NCBI RefSeq assembly: GCF_002557795.1
Contig: NZ_CP023777.1
Coordinates: 1,240,001-1,304,000, forward strand
DNA length: 64,000 nucleotides
Source: Chitinophaga caeni
GTDB lineage: Bacteria > Bacteroidota > Bacteroidia > Chitinophagales > Chitinophagaceae
Direction of reading: 5' to 3'
Position numbers and translations under genes: made by a program. The notes beneath the pieces were generated by a model, which worked only from the letters and a program-made list of their open reading frames with translations, was not told the DNA's origin and did no database searches. Within the stretch, counting starts at the first letter, position 1; the number at the start of each line of letters is the position of its first letter. This document shows positions 51,376 through 60,896 of this stretch, one piece after another.

Positions 51376-51906
51376 TTAATGAGTGCCTTCTACTTCTTCT
51401 TTTAAACTTTCCAGCCCATCTTCAAACTGATCGGAGAGCATACCTTTCATGAGGAGTCCCATAACATTATAAGGCCGTTTCATTTCCGAATCGAAGGTCC
51501 AGGTTACGACGGTTGACCGTTCGTTGGGTACTAGGTCAAATTGTACATCCGCCTGGCTTTCTTCGGGTTGATAGAAATATATTTTCTGTTGAACTTTTGA
51601 ATAAGGTTGTAAATGCGTGTGCTGTAGTTTTCCATCACCTATCTTTTTGCCTTTCCAAGTGGTGGAAGCGCCTTCGGTGCCATCTTCCCCCTGGATTGAA
51701 AAAGTGGCTCCCGGATCCATTTTCGACCATTCGCTCCATTTATTAAAATGCTCGAACTTGACAATATGCGGCCATATTACGCTATCCGGCGCATGGATGG
51801 CAATAGATTTTTCGATATGCACTTTGGTGGGGGCAAACATGACTAGTAAAATGGCAATCACGATGACGATGCCTATTAGCCAAGCAAGGAATTTAAGGAA
51901 TTTCAT
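51376..51906 (-). CDS. SRPBCC family protein with N-terminal membrane anchor
   Basis: This 176-residue protein has an uncleaved-looking hydrophobic N-terminus (KFLAWLIGIVIVIAILLVMF). A polyketide cyclase-type SRPBCC domain follows: VHIEKSIAIHAPDSVIWPHI, FEHFNKWSEWSKMDPG, then QKIYFYQPEESQADVQFDLV and VTWTFDSEMKRPYNVMGLLM. The fold binds hydrophobic ligands. No ligand is deducible. The same N-terminal anchor plus domain arrangement is frequent in Bacteroidota SRPBCC proteins. Confidence 0.87.
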   Translation of the reverse strand: MKFLKFLAWLIGIVIVIAILLVMFAPTKVHIEKSIAIHAPDSVIWPHIVKFEHFNKWSEWSKMDPGATFSIQGEDGTEGASTTWKGKKIGDGKLQHTHLQPYSKVQQKIYFYQPEESQADVQFDLVPNERSTVVTWTFDSEMKRPYNVMGLLMKGMLSDQFEDGLESLKEEVEGTH

Positions 51907-52011
51907 ACAGAATGGAATTGTTGATATAAGGGAATGTACGTTAAAATTTGATATAATAGAAATAGGAATGAATAACAGGCCTTAAAACAGGGGAGAACGC
52001 GGCCGCGAGGT

Positions 52012-52054
52012 AAAAAAATACCCCCAAGGCAGTAATAGTTATACTACCTTGAGG
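52012..52054 (-). terminator. Terminator of msrB
   Basis: Minus strand: CCTCAAGGTAGTA, seven bases, TACTGCCTTGGGG (two mispairs), then GTATTTTTTTA, about 50 bases after the stop. Confidence 0.7.
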
Positions 52055-52105
52055 TAGGGATGATCATTATTTAATTTTATACTTTAATCTTTACATGGAT
52101 CAGGG

Positions 52106-52687
52106 CTATTCCTTGTCCTTGTTTTTTTCTTTGTCGTCATTGTATTTCTTTTCTGCATCCTTGGCTTTTTCAAAATCAAGTATTACGGAATTGATACAAT
52201 AACGCAGGCCTGTTGGAGGTGGCCCATCATCAAAAACGTGCCCTAAGTGAGCTTTACATCTTCCGCACATTACCTCGGTACGTTGCATACCGTGTGTATT
52301 ATCAGGAGCGTATATTACACTGCTTTTAGAAATTGGCTCGTAAAAGCTTGGCCATCCGCAGCCACTTTCAAATTTAGTGTCAGAAACAAAAAGAGGGTTA
52401 CCACATGCAGCACAATAGTACGTGCCAACCTCCTTGTTATTCCAATACTTTCCTGTAAATGCCCATTCGGTACCTTTTCCCCGGGCAATCTCATAAACAT
52501 CTTTTGGTAAAATCTTCTTCCACTCAGCTTCAGATAGGTTAACCTTCGATGAATCCGACCTCGAATACACCGGGTTTTTTTTGTCTTCTTCCATGTGTGT
52601 CTTTTTTTTCCCCTTTTGGGAGTATGAGCAATTGGCAAACATTAATCCGCATATAAGCAACAAAAATAAATGAATCTTCCTTGGCAT
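52106..52687 (-). CDS. msrB: Peptide-methionine (R)-S-oxide reductase, lipoprotein form
   Basis: This 193-residue MsrB has a lipoprotein signal ([17 protein letters not shown]; lipobox FANC), so it should repair oxidised proteins on the periplasmic side. The two zinc-binding Cys pairs are in [11 protein letters not shown] and [18 protein letters not shown], and the catalytic Cys is in [21 protein letters not shown] marks the substrate pocket. It reduces the R form of methionine sulfoxide. A basic/acidic lysine-rich tail ([17 protein letters not shown]) is unusual. No msrA is adjacent. Confidence 0.94.
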   Translation of the reverse strand: MPRKIHLFLLLICGLMFANCSYSQKGKKKTHMEEDKKNPVYSRSDSSKVNLSEAEWKKILPKDVYEIARGKGTEWAFTGKYWNNKEVGTYYCAACGNPLFVSDTKFESGCGWPSFYEPISKSSVIYAPDNTHGMQRTEVMCGRCKAHLGHVFDDGPPPTGLRYCINSVILDFEKAKDAEKKYNDDKEKNKDKE

Positions 52688-52883
52688 ATTTTCAACAATT
52701 TTTTACATTAACAACAGCTTAACAACCCGTATTGTCGATATATTAAAGTTACGAACTCAAGGCCTTCTTGGATTCTTTTATATATCACCCGGCCAAGTTT
52801 TTAACATTTTAATGTCAATTTCTTGCATATAACATGTGCAAAAATGTACACCCGCCGTATTTCACCACCCGGCGGGAATTTGC

Positions 52884-52891
52884 TAACTTTA
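52884..52891 (+). promoter_or_regulatory. Possible -7 box of mutL
   Basis: TAACTTTA lies 17 bases before the proposed TTG start of mutL. If used, the ATG at 52834 would be upstream of transcription, supporting the downstream start. Confidence 0.35.
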
Positions 52892-52908
52892 CGCCAAAAG
52901 AGAGGCAA

Positions 52909-54813
52909 TTGGCGGATATCATTAAATTACTACCGGATAATATAGCGAACCAAATAGCTGCAGGCGAAGTGATTCAAAGACCGGCTTCGGCTGTTAAGGA
53001 ATTATTAGAAAATGCCGTGGATGCAGGGGCTACAGATATTCAGCTCCTGGTTAAAGATGCGGGGAAAGAGTTGATACAGGTGATCGATAACGGTTCCGGT
53101 ATGAGCGAACTGGATGCCCGTATGTGCTTTGAAAGGCACGCTACCTCTAAGATTCAAACGATTGATGACCTATTTCATATCCGGACAATGGGTTTCCGTG
53201 GCGAGGCCCTGGCTTCTATTGCCGCGGTAGCCCAGGTTGAACTGAAAACCCGCAGGGAGCAAGAGGAACTGGGGATTTATATCGAGATTGAAAATAGCGC
53301 CGTAATTAAACAGGAGCCTTGCCAGTTTCACGTCGGAACGAGCATCGCCATGAAAAACCTCTTCTTTAATGTTCCCGCCCGTAGGAATTTCCTGAAGAGC
53401 AATGCTGCCGAAATGAGGCATGTTGTGGATGAATTTATCCGCGTGGCCATGGCTTATCCACAATTGCAATTCTCCCTTGTCAGCAATGGACAGGAGTTAT
53501 TTCATCTTGACAAAGGCTCACTAAAACAACGTATTGTCGGTATTTTAGGCCAGTCTTATAACGCGAAACTAGTATCCGTAAAGGAAAGTACCGATTATAT
53601 GAACGTGTATGGTTTCGTTGGAAAACCTGATACGGCGAAGAAAACCCGCGGCGATCAGTTCTTTTTCGTGAATAACCGGTTTATCAAGAGCCCTTATTTA
53701 CATCATGCCGTAATGAATGCTTTCGAGGAAATGATCCCGGCGGATAGTTATCCCCTTTATGCCCTTTTTATAGAGGTGGATCCCGCGCACGTCGATATCA
53801 ACGTGCATCCAACGAAGCAGGAAATCAAATTCGATGATGAAAAGGTGATGTATGCTTTCGTGCAGGCTGCTATCAAGCACTCCCTGGCGCAGTTCAGCAT
53901 TACCCCGACGCTCGATTTTGAATTGGATCCCGGTATCCAGCAGTTGGAAGCGCTTACGCAGCCATTTACCAAGGAAAAACAGGAGCAACAAAGCAACTCC
54001 TCGCTTTATAAAACATTCTCACAGGCCAACCAGGCGCACCTGATCGAAAAAAGCAATAACAGCAACCTGAAAAATTGGCAAGATTTGTACAAGATCGCGG
54101 GTAACGAACCGGGCGAAAGCTTTCCGCTTGAAGTGGCGATCCCGGATTATTTTGATCTGAATACCGGCCAACCGCAGGTACAGCACCCCGTTACCGCTTC
54201 CGTGATCGATGAGGGATGGATGGAAGAAGAAGTGGAACAGAAAGCCCCCGCGCAGCCGGTGCAAGTGCACCAGAAATATATCCTCTCGCAGATAAAATCC
54301 GGTTTTATCCTGATCGATCAACAAGCTGCCCACGAACGGATTTTGTACGAACGCTATCAACGTGCCCTGGCTGAAAAACCAATGGCAACCCAGCAAAGTC
54401 TTTTCCCGCAAACGATTAGTTTTCCCCCGGCTGATGCCGCTTTGCTGATCGATATGCTCACCGATTTACAAACGTTAGGTTATGACCTGGAACCTTTTGG
54501 CAACAACACTTTCGTAGTCCGCGGCACCCCGGCGGATCTACCCACGGGTAACCAACAAGCCAGTATCGAATCCTTATTGGAACAGTTTAAGTTTTTCAGT
54601 TCTGAATTGAAACTTGACAGGCGCGAACAACTGGTACGTTCCATGGCAAGGAACCACGCGGTACCGGCCGGGAAGTTGATGGGACCCAAGGAAATGCAGA
54701 ATATCATCGATGAGCTCTTTGCCTGTGCCATGTCCAACGTTGCGCCTAGCGGTCGCTCTACATATATCTCGTTCAAATTACAGGATCTGGACAAGATGTT
54801 TGACCGGGCCTAG
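52909..54813 (+). CDS. mutL: DNA mismatch repair protein MutL
   Basis: The protein is about 634 residues from the TTG at 52909, which gives the standard N-terminus LADIIKLLPDNIANQIAAGE (first residue Met in the protein). The ATG at 52834 adds a 25-residue extension not expected in MutL. The GHKL ATPase motifs are ELLENAVDAGAT, DNGSGM, FERHATSKI and TMGFRGEALASIAAV. In the C-terminal domain the endonuclease-type motif DQHA-x2-E-x4-E reads DQQAAHERILYE (54316-54351), with Gln for His. MutL couples MutS mismatch recognition to strand incision. Its stop overlaps the convergent gluconokinase stop in CTAG. Confidence 0.95.
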   Translation: MADIIKLLPDNIANQIAAGEVIQRPASAVKELLENAVDAGATDIQLLVKDAGKELIQVIDNGSGMSELDARMCFERHATSKIQTIDDLFHIRTMGFRGEALASIAAVAQVELKTRREQEELGIYIEIENSAVIKQEPCQFHVGTSIAMKNLFFNVPARRNFLKSNAAEMRHVVDEFIRVAMAYPQLQFSLVSNGQELFHLDKGSLKQRIVGILGQSYNAKLVSVKESTDYMNVYGFVGKPDTAKKTRGDQFFFVNNRFIKSPYLHHAVMNAFEEMIPADSYPLYALFIEVDPAHVDINVHPTKQEIKFDDEKVMYAFVQAAIKHSLAQFSITPTLDFELDPGIQQLEALTQPFTKEKQEQQSNSSLYKTFSQANQAHLIEKSNNSNLKNWQDLYKIAGNEPGESFPLEVAIPDYFDLNTGQPQVQHPVTASVIDEGWMEEEVEQKAPAQPVQVHQKYILSQIKSGFILIDQQAAHERILYERYQRALAEKPMATQQSLFPQTISFPPADAALLIDMLTDLQTLGYDLEPFGNNTFVVRGTPADLPTGNQQASIESLLEQFKFFSSELKLDRREQLVRSMARNHAVPAGKLMGPKEMQNIIDELFACAMSNVAPSGRSTYISFKLQDLDKMFDRA

Positions 54814-56288
54814 ATTTCCGGGAACAACCCCGCTAATCGCTCGTATGCAGCCTTGAATAAATCGTAGTGTTTTTGATAGATACCGTTTTTTTGCGCTTTA
54901 AATACGGCGCTAGGTTTCCCTATGTCAAAAGTCCAAGCATCGGTGGCTCCCAGCGCTTCCCAGCCCAGCAATGAAGCGCCGAGGGCTGACGCATCGGCAT
55001 GACTGTATAGTTCGCAGGGGAGCTCTAATACGTCACATAATAATTGCACCCAGTCCTTGGATGCTGTAAATCCACCGCTAACATGGATGGATGTTATGTT
55101 TCCTAATGTTTCCTGTAATTCACTGATCACTGATCTCAAGCTGTAGCAAATGCCTTCAATCATGGCCCTGTTAAAATGGGCCAAGGTATGATGGTGCTGC
55201 ATCCCAAGGAAAACGCCCTTGGCCTGGCTATCCCAAATCGGCGCCCGCTCACCGCTTAAATATGGAAGGCAAAGTAAGCCTTCGGCCCCCGCCGGTATCG
55301 CGAATGCGGAAGATAATTGCTTGTCAAGATCTGTAACCGCTGTGCCCGGGTAAAAGGTTTTTTGAAACCATTGCGCCGCATTCCCTCCATTATTGATCGC
55401 ACCACCTACCAAGTAAAGGTTTTCATTCAGAGCGTAAGTAAATAGGGAGCCATTGCCGCTGACAAGTGGTAAATGGCTAATCATACGGGCCGCGCCGCTC
55501 GTGCCGATCGTTAGGGTGGCAACCTGCTCCCGGATGGCGCCCGAGCCTACTTGCGCCATGCAACCATCGCTACCGCCGATAATGAGCTTGGTGCCGATGG
55601 GTATCCCCATTTTGGCTGCAATCGCTGGTTTCATAATTTTAAATACACTGCCGGGAGGTACCGGGTGCGGCAAGACATCTTTCGAGATGCCCAATGTTTC
55701 TAATGCCAGCGAGCTCCATTCGTGTTTACGGATATCGAAGAGGCCCATCGCGGAAGCAATATTGTAATCAACAACATATTCGCCCATGCAATGCCAAAGA
55801 AAATACTCCTTGATCCCGATAAATCGATAAGCTTTTTGGAAGACCTGCGCTTGTTCCGATTGTAGCCATTTGATTTTGCTCAATGGCGACATCGCGTGTA
55901 TTGGCGTACCCGTTTGCTGGTAAAGCTCTTGCCCGATGGGCGAGTTTTTGATTGCTGCCGCCGCTGCTGCACTGCGATTATCACTCCACAACATCATGGG
56001 CATGAGTGGTTTGCCGGTTTTGTCTACGGCTATTAAGCTATGCATGGCAGCGCTAAGGCTAATCGCTTCAGGTGTTTTAGATTGGCTCGTGACAGCTTTC
56101 CGGATGCAGTTAAACACGGCTTCAATTACCTGGTCAGGGTCTTGCTCGCTGTACCCGGGCCCGGGATGATTGGTAGGGTAATGTTCTGAATAAACACTTT
56201 CCACCTGCCCCGGGGCGAAAGATAAAATCGTTTTAGCACTGCCGGTTCCTATATCTACGCCCAATACATATTTACCGTTACTTTCCAT
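54810..56288 (-). CDS. gntK: FGGY-family gluconokinase
   Basis: This 492-residue FGGY carbohydrate kinase has the N-terminal phosphate-1 motif KYVLGVDIGTGSAKTI, PGYSEQDPDQVIEAV, and SLSAAMHSLIAVD, then the catalytic-Asp region MLWSDNRSAAAA. The C-terminal half has GGSDGCMAQVGSGAI, TIGTSGAARM, LCLPYLSGERAPIWD and VSGGFTASKDWVQLLCDVL. The closest named group is gluconokinase, which makes 6-phosphogluconate. The assignment to gluconate rather than xylulose or another sugar gains support from the divergent GMC dehydrogenase next to it, whose family includes gluconate and glucose dehydrogenases. Confidence 0.82.
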   Translation of the reverse strand: MESNGKYVLGVDIGTGSAKTILSFAPGQVESVYSEHYPTNHPGPGYSEQDPDQVIEAVFNCIRKAVTSQSKTPEAISLSAAMHSLIAVDKTGKPLMPMMLWSDNRSAAAAAAIKNSPIGQELYQQTGTPIHAMSPLSKIKWLQSEQAQVFQKAYRFIGIKEYFLWHCMGEYVVDYNIASAMGLFDIRKHEWSSLALETLGISKDVLPHPVPPGSVFKIMKPAIAAKMGIPIGTKLIIGGSDGCMAQVGSGAIREQVATLTIGTSGAARMISHLPLVSGNGSLFTYALNENLYLVGGAINNGGNAAQWFQKTFYPGTAVTDLDKQLSSAFAIPAGAEGLLCLPYLSGERAPIWDSQAKGVFLGMQHHHTLAHFNRAMIEGICYSLRSVISELQETLGNITSIHVSGGFTASKDWVQLLCDVLELPCELYSHADASALGASLLGWEALGATDAWTFDIGKPSAVFKAQKNGIYQKHYDLFKAAYERLAGLFPEI

Positions 56289-56421
56289 CAGCTAAAATTT
56301 TTATTCTATAAAAAAGCCTTTCCGTATTCGAGTTTTAATTTATAGATTTATTACCGTTCCAAGATGAATTAAGGTCAATTTTGGTCAATATCTGTTAAAA
56401 TTTATCCACAAATCCACGATT

Positions 56422-58161
56422 ATGGCTTTTGAAATCAAGAAGCAAGCGAAAATGTATGATGTGTGTATCGTTGGTTCTGGTGCCGGGGGAGGAATGGCCG
56501 CAAAGGTGCTCTCGGAAGCAGGACTTTCGGTGGCGCTATTAGAAGCGGGACCCAATTACGATCCCGCAGATCCAAAACAGGCCACCCAATTAAAATGGCC
56601 ATATGAATCTCCGAGGCGAGGAGCCAGTACTACCCGACCTTTCGGTGATTTTGATGCTGCGTACGGCGGATGGGAAATTGAGGGAGAGCCCTATACTACT
56701 AAAAATGGAACCCAGTTTGATTGGTTCCGTTCCAGGATGTTAGGGGGGAGAACGAACCACTGGGGACGTATTTCTTTGCGCTTCGGACCTAATGATTTTA
56801 AACACAGAAGTCTTGATGGATTGGGGGATGATTGGCCGATTTCTTACGATGATGTAAAACCGTTTTATGATAGGGTTGACAAGATGATCGGTGTGTTCGG
56901 CACCCGTGAAGGCATCTACAATGAGCCGGATGGCTTTTTCTTGCCGCCACCGAAACCCCGGTTACATGAATTGATGGTTAAGCAAGCAGGAGACAAGCTC
57001 GGTATCCCGGTAATCCCTTCACGTTTATCAATTTTGACCCGTAAGGTGGATGACCGCAGGGGCGCATGTTTCTATTGTAGTCAATGTAGCCGCGGATGTA
57101 CTATTTACGGGGATTTTTCCTCTTCATCCGTATTGGTGAAGCCTACCCTGAAAAGCGGTAACGTAGATCTTTACGTTAATGCAATGGCACGCGAAGTATT
57201 GACAGATAGTGAAGGAAAGGCAACCGGTATCTCTTACGTTAGCAAGGATGATATGCAGGAATACGAGGTGAAAGCCCGCGTGGTAGTATTGGCTGCGAGT
57301 GCCTGTGAATCGGCCAGGTTGCTCCTTAATTCTAAATCCAAGCGTTTCGAAAATGGATTGGCAAATGGTAGCGATGTTGTTGGTAAATATTTACATGACT
57401 CCACGGGTTCATCAAGGGCAGCATTTTTGCCTTCCCTGATGGATCGTAAGCGTTATAATGAAGATGGTGTAGGCGGCATGCACATGTACATTCCATGGTG
57501 GTTGGATAATAAGAAATTAGATTTCCCAAGGGGCTACCATATTGAATTTGGTGGTGGTATGCACATGCCTTCATACGGTTTCGGTTTCGGTATCGAAAAA
57601 TTAAATGGAACCGTGCCTGGAATCGATGGCAAGATGAAACCTGCCGGTGGTTACGGCGTTGGTTTGAAGAACGATTACCGCCGCTTTTACGGTGCAACCG
57701 TGGGATTTGCAGGGAGAGGTGAAGCCATTGCCAGGGCAGATAATTATTGCGAGATAGATCCGAACGTCGTTGATAAATACGGCATCCCGGTACTGCGTTT
57801 CCATTACACCTGGAGCGATCACGAGATCAAGCAAGCCAAGCATATGCAAGATACTTTCGAGCAGATCATCCATGAAATGGGCGGTGTGCCGCTTGGAACC
57901 AAACCCGGCGAAGAAGAAAGGTACGGCATTGAAACACCGGGAAGGATTATTCATGAGGTAGGCACTACGAGGATGGGTAGTGATCCGCGCAAATCGGCAT
58001 TGAATAAATACAACCAAGCCCACGAGGTGAAAAATTTATTCGTTGTAGACGGTGGGGCATTCGTATCTCAAGCCGATAAGAATCCTACCTGGACAATCCT
58101 TGCATTGTCGCTCCGTGCTTCCGAGTATATTGTTGATGAGTTGAAAAAACAAAACTTGTAA
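56422..58161 (+). CDS. GMC family dehydrogenase, large subunit with Cys cluster
   Basis: This 579-residue flavoprotein has the N-terminal FAD motif DVCIVGSGAGGGMAAKVLSE, RMLGGRTNHWGRISLRFG, and the C-terminal GMC box IHEVGTTRMGSD with the active-site His, then VDGGAFVSQADKNPTWTILALSL. Between residues 216 and 226 is CFYCSQCSRGC (C-x2-C-x2-C-x3-C), a ferredoxin-like pattern; bacterial FAD glucose and related dehydrogenase alpha subunits hold a 3Fe-4S cluster in this area. It has no signal peptide. The small subunit, with a Tat/lipoprotein signal, is encoded 55 bases downstream, which fits hitchhiker export. The substrate is a sugar or sugar acid, not defined. Confidence 0.88.
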   Translation: MAFEIKKQAKMYDVCIVGSGAGGGMAAKVLSEAGLSVALLEAGPNYDPADPKQATQLKWPYESPRRGASTTRPFGDFDAAYGGWEIEGEPYTTKNGTQFDWFRSRMLGGRTNHWGRISLRFGPNDFKHRSLDGLGDDWPISYDDVKPFYDRVDKMIGVFGTREGIYNEPDGFFLPPPKPRLHELMVKQAGDKLGIPVIPSRLSILTRKVDDRRGACFYCSQCSRGCTIYGDFSSSSVLVKPTLKSGNVDLYVNAMAREVLTDSEGKATGISYVSKDDMQEYEVKARVVVLAASACESARLLLNSKSKRFENGLANGSDVVGKYLHDSTGSSRAAFLPSLMDRKRYNEDGVGGMHMYIPWWLDNKKLDFPRGYHIEFGGGMHMPSYGFGFGIEKLNGTVPGIDGKMKPAGGYGVGLKNDYRRFYGATVGFAGRGEAIARADNYCEIDPNVVDKYGIPVLRFHYTWSDHEIKQAKHMQDTFEQIIHEMGGVPLGTKPGEEERYGIETPGRIIHEVGTTRMGSDPRKSALNKYNQAHEVKNLFVVDGGAFVSQADKNPTWTILALSLRASEYIVDELKKQNL

Positions 58162-58216
58162 TTTTTCATCATTCAACTAATGATCATTAATTCATTGATA
58201 TAAAAAACTAATTATA

Positions 58217-58900
58217 ATGGATAGGAGAGATTCGCTTAAATCTTTAGTATTCGGCTCTTTATCTGTTGGCGCTATATTAACCGCTTGCGGTGAAGGTGGT
58301 AAAGACGCCAAACATGCAACCGCTCCAATGGCGCCGGGTTATGGCCGAACACCTGATGAAGCTAAAAGGGATGCTGCTCTGAAAGAGGAAGTGTTTTTCA
58401 CGGCTGCCGAGATGAAAACTATCACGGTATTAGCGGATATCATCATCCCGAAAGATGATACTTCGGGAAGTGCTACCGACGCGGGTGTACCGGATTTCAT
58501 AGAATTTATTGTGAAAGATCAACCCAGTAATAAATTGCCGATGCGTGGCGGATTGAGATGGTTGGATGTGCATTGCCTGAAGAAACATGATAAGATTTTT
58601 ACCGATTTGCCCAAGGAGCAACAACTCGCGGTAGTCGATGAAATCGCATATCCCGAAAAAGCCGATCCGGCTGTTAGCCAGGGAGTATCCTTCTTTAACA
58701 GGATGCGAAATCTTACGGCAACAGGGTTTTTTACCACTAAAATGGGCATTGAAGATCTTGGTTACCAGGGAAATAAACCCAATGAATGGGATGGTGTGCC
58801 CGCGGATGTATTGAAACAATACAACCTGGCCTATGATGAGAAAATGTTGAAGGAAGCCGTGAGAATGGAAGATAGGGGAGAAATAATGAAGTGGGATTAA
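58217..58900 (+). CDS. Gluconate 2-dehydrogenase subunit 3 family protein
   Basis: This 227-residue small subunit starts with MDRRDSLKSLVFGSLSVGAI, a twin-arginine-type signal, continuing into the lipobox LTAC (Cys ~24). The mature domain has FTAAEMKTITVLADIIIPKDD, the GVPDFIEFIVKDQP segment, and YPEKADPAVSQGVSFFNRMR. In known systems this gamma subunit carries the cofactor-loaded large subunit through the Tat machinery. The large-subunit gene lies directly upstream, on the same strand. No cytochrome c subunit gene follows, so electrons must leave by another carrier. The operon closes with a terminator. Confidence 0.88.
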   Translation: MDRRDSLKSLVFGSLSVGAILTACGEGGKDAKHATAPMAPGYGRTPDEAKRDAALKEEVFFTAAEMKTITVLADIIIPKDDTSGSATDAGVPDFIEFIVKDQPSNKLPMRGGLRWLDVHCLKKHDKIFTDLPKEQQLAVVDEIAYPEKADPAVSQGVSFFNRMRNLTATGFFTTKMGIEDLGYQGNKPNEWDGVPADVLKQYNLAYDEKMLKEAVRMEDRGEIMKWD

Positions 58901-58963
58901 AAAATTAGACTATATTAGTAGTACCTGTTATACGGTATTATTCCACACGCTAATTAAAAATGC

Positions 58964-59001
58964 AAAAAACCGTCCTGGACAATTGACCGGGACGGTTTTT
59001 T
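58964..59001 (+). terminator. Terminator of the GMC/subunit 3 operon
   Basis: AAAAAACCGTCC continued by TGG, short loop, CCGGGACGGTTTTTT, with T-runs on both strands, so it can also serve the convergent POT gene. Confidence 0.85.
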
Positions 59002-59031
59002 TGTGATCACAAGAGATCTATAATTTAAAAA

Positions 59032-60672
59032 TTAATGACTGTATTCTTTAAATACCTTGTTCAACCATCGCAACATTAAGAATATAGTTAGGGCAGCGAT
59101 ACCGAGTAAAACAAAATTCACCAGGAAATAATTAGCCTTGTTATCATATTTATCCCATAACGTGGCCAAGATGCCTGACAGTTTATTCCCCATGGATGTA
59201 GCCAAGAACCAACCTCCCATCATTAATGCGGTAATTCTCGGCGGACTTAATTTCGAAACGAGGGAAAGTCCCATCGGGCTTAAGAATAATTCTCCCAAGG
59301 TAATCATACCATAGCTCCCGAACAACCACCAGGGAGAAGCCTTGATTTCGCCGTTATGGCAATAATACACCGCGGCCACCATCATAAATGTTGATAATGC
59401 GGAAATAAGCAATCCATAAGCGATCTTGCTAGGAGTTGTAGGTTCTTTTTGCCGCCTTCGTAAAAACGCGAAGAACATCACCACCAGGGGAGTTAATATT
59501 AATACAAAGAAAGGGTTGATAGATTGGAACAACTCTGTATTGAATAAATAAATGGTATCATTTTCTGTCGGCATCTTCTCCGCCTGCAAGTTCTTGAAAT
59601 AAGGATCGAGGCCAATATCCTTTACAGGGTTTCCATCAGCATCTTTTATAACACGGAACTCTTTATCATACTGCACTACTTCTGCCGGGGTATTGGTAAC
59701 AGATTGAACCAGGTATAACCCGGTGGCCGGTTGTTCCAATACAGTTGGAACTTCCCTATCTGTATAATACTGGGCCCATGTTGTTAGCGCAGAACCGTTT
59801 TGTTTGAACACGGCCCAGAACATGATGGACACGGCAAATACCATCAACAAAGCCTTGATCGGTTTTTTATCGGCAGCGCTAGCCTTCCTTAACAGGTTGG
59901 CGTAGAAATAAACGATCGGGATACAAGCCAAAAGGAATGCATCCGTGGAATCGGAACCGAAAATATTTCCTGGGATCATCCAGCCAATTACAGCAGCTAT
60001 GGCCGCAGGTAAGAATACGGAAGCCAAAATTTGTCCCATCGGCATATCTTCAGGTTGTACAGGCTTGCGAACATCCGCTTCCTTATAATGCTTCCTCCCC
60101 AGGATGAAAATCAACACGCCAAGGAACATACCGATGCCAGCGGCAATAAAGGCCGCGCTCCAACCGATGGTGTTTCTTAAGTAAGCCGCGAAGAAATTAC
60201 AGATGAATGCGCCTATATTGATACCGAAATAAAATATGTTGAAGCCGGTATCTTTATTGGCTTTAAATTGGGGGGTATTGTAAGTATTTCCAAGCAAGGT
60301 GGAAATATTTGGTTTAAATAAACCGTTACCAATACAGAGCAAGGCTAAGGATATATAAAAGATCATTTCATTGTGGAATGAAATACCAATATAGCCGAGG
60401 CCCATCAATATACCACCTATAATGATGGATTTTGAATAGCCTAATATCCTATCAGCAAGTAGTCCGCCGATAAAAGGTGTCAGGTAAACCATCGCGAGAT
60501 AGGTGCCATATATATCAACGGCCTTAGTGCGATCCATGCCCATACCGCCCTTATCGGAATCAGTTAAATAGAGTTGTAGGATACCGAGTAATAGATAAAA
60601 TCCGAACCGTTCCCACATTTCCGAAAGGAATAGGAATGGCAACGAAGCAGGGTGTTTCCTGTTGGTTGGCAT
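59032..60672 (-). CDS. Proton-dependent oligopeptide transporter (POT/PTR family)
   Basis: This 546-residue major-facilitator protein has 12 or more membrane helices and the POT signatures: LSEMWERFGFYLLLGILQLY (the E-x-x-E-R-F-x-Y motif form EMWERFGFY), and GGLLADRILGYSKSIIIGG. FNIFYFGINIGAFICNFFAAYLRN matches the PTR2 family signature. It couples uptake of di- and tripeptides to proton entry. A long soluble stretch between helices 8 and 9 (residues ~300-385: YYTDREVPTVLEQPATGLY and LQAEKMPTENDTIYLF) is an insertion seen in Bacteroidota members. Single gene, convergent with the GMC operon. Confidence 0.93.
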   Translation of the reverse strand: MPTNRKHPASLPFLFLSEMWERFGFYLLLGILQLYLTDSDKGGMGMDRTKAVDIYGTYLAMVYLTPFIGGLLADRILGYSKSIIIGGILMGLGYIGISFHNEMIFYISLALLCIGNGLFKPNISTLLGNTYNTPQFKANKDTGFNIFYFGINIGAFICNFFAAYLRNTIGWSAAFIAAGIGMFLGVLIFILGRKHYKEADVRKPVQPEDMPMGQILASVFLPAAIAAVIGWMIPGNIFGSDSTDAFLLACIPIVYFYANLLRKASAADKKPIKALLMVFAVSIMFWAVFKQNGSALTTWAQYYTDREVPTVLEQPATGLYLVQSVTNTPAEVVQYDKEFRVIKDADGNPVKDIGLDPYFKNLQAEKMPTENDTIYLFNTELFQSINPFFVLILTPLVVMFFAFLRRRQKEPTTPSKIAYGLLISALSTFMMVAAVYYCHNGEIKASPWWLFGSYGMITLGELFLSPMGLSLVSKLSPPRITALMMGGWFLATSMGNKLSGILATLWDKYDNKANYFLVNFVLLGIAALTIFLMLRWLNKVFKEYSH

Positions 60673-60896
60673 AAAATGCGTCAGTTTTGGTGAAAAGCTA
60701 AAAATAAGAAAGAATGTTGATTCCGCGCTTTACAAGGGAAAGAACCCGGTATGTTATGCTAAACAGGTAAAACCATTTAGCAGCTAGAACCCTTTATACA
60801 TCTATGTTGCACGGTGTCGGTTTTTTATCGCCATTCATATATGAAATTGGAATTTCTTTTATTTTTCTATTATATTCATCAAAAATTTTTCCACAC

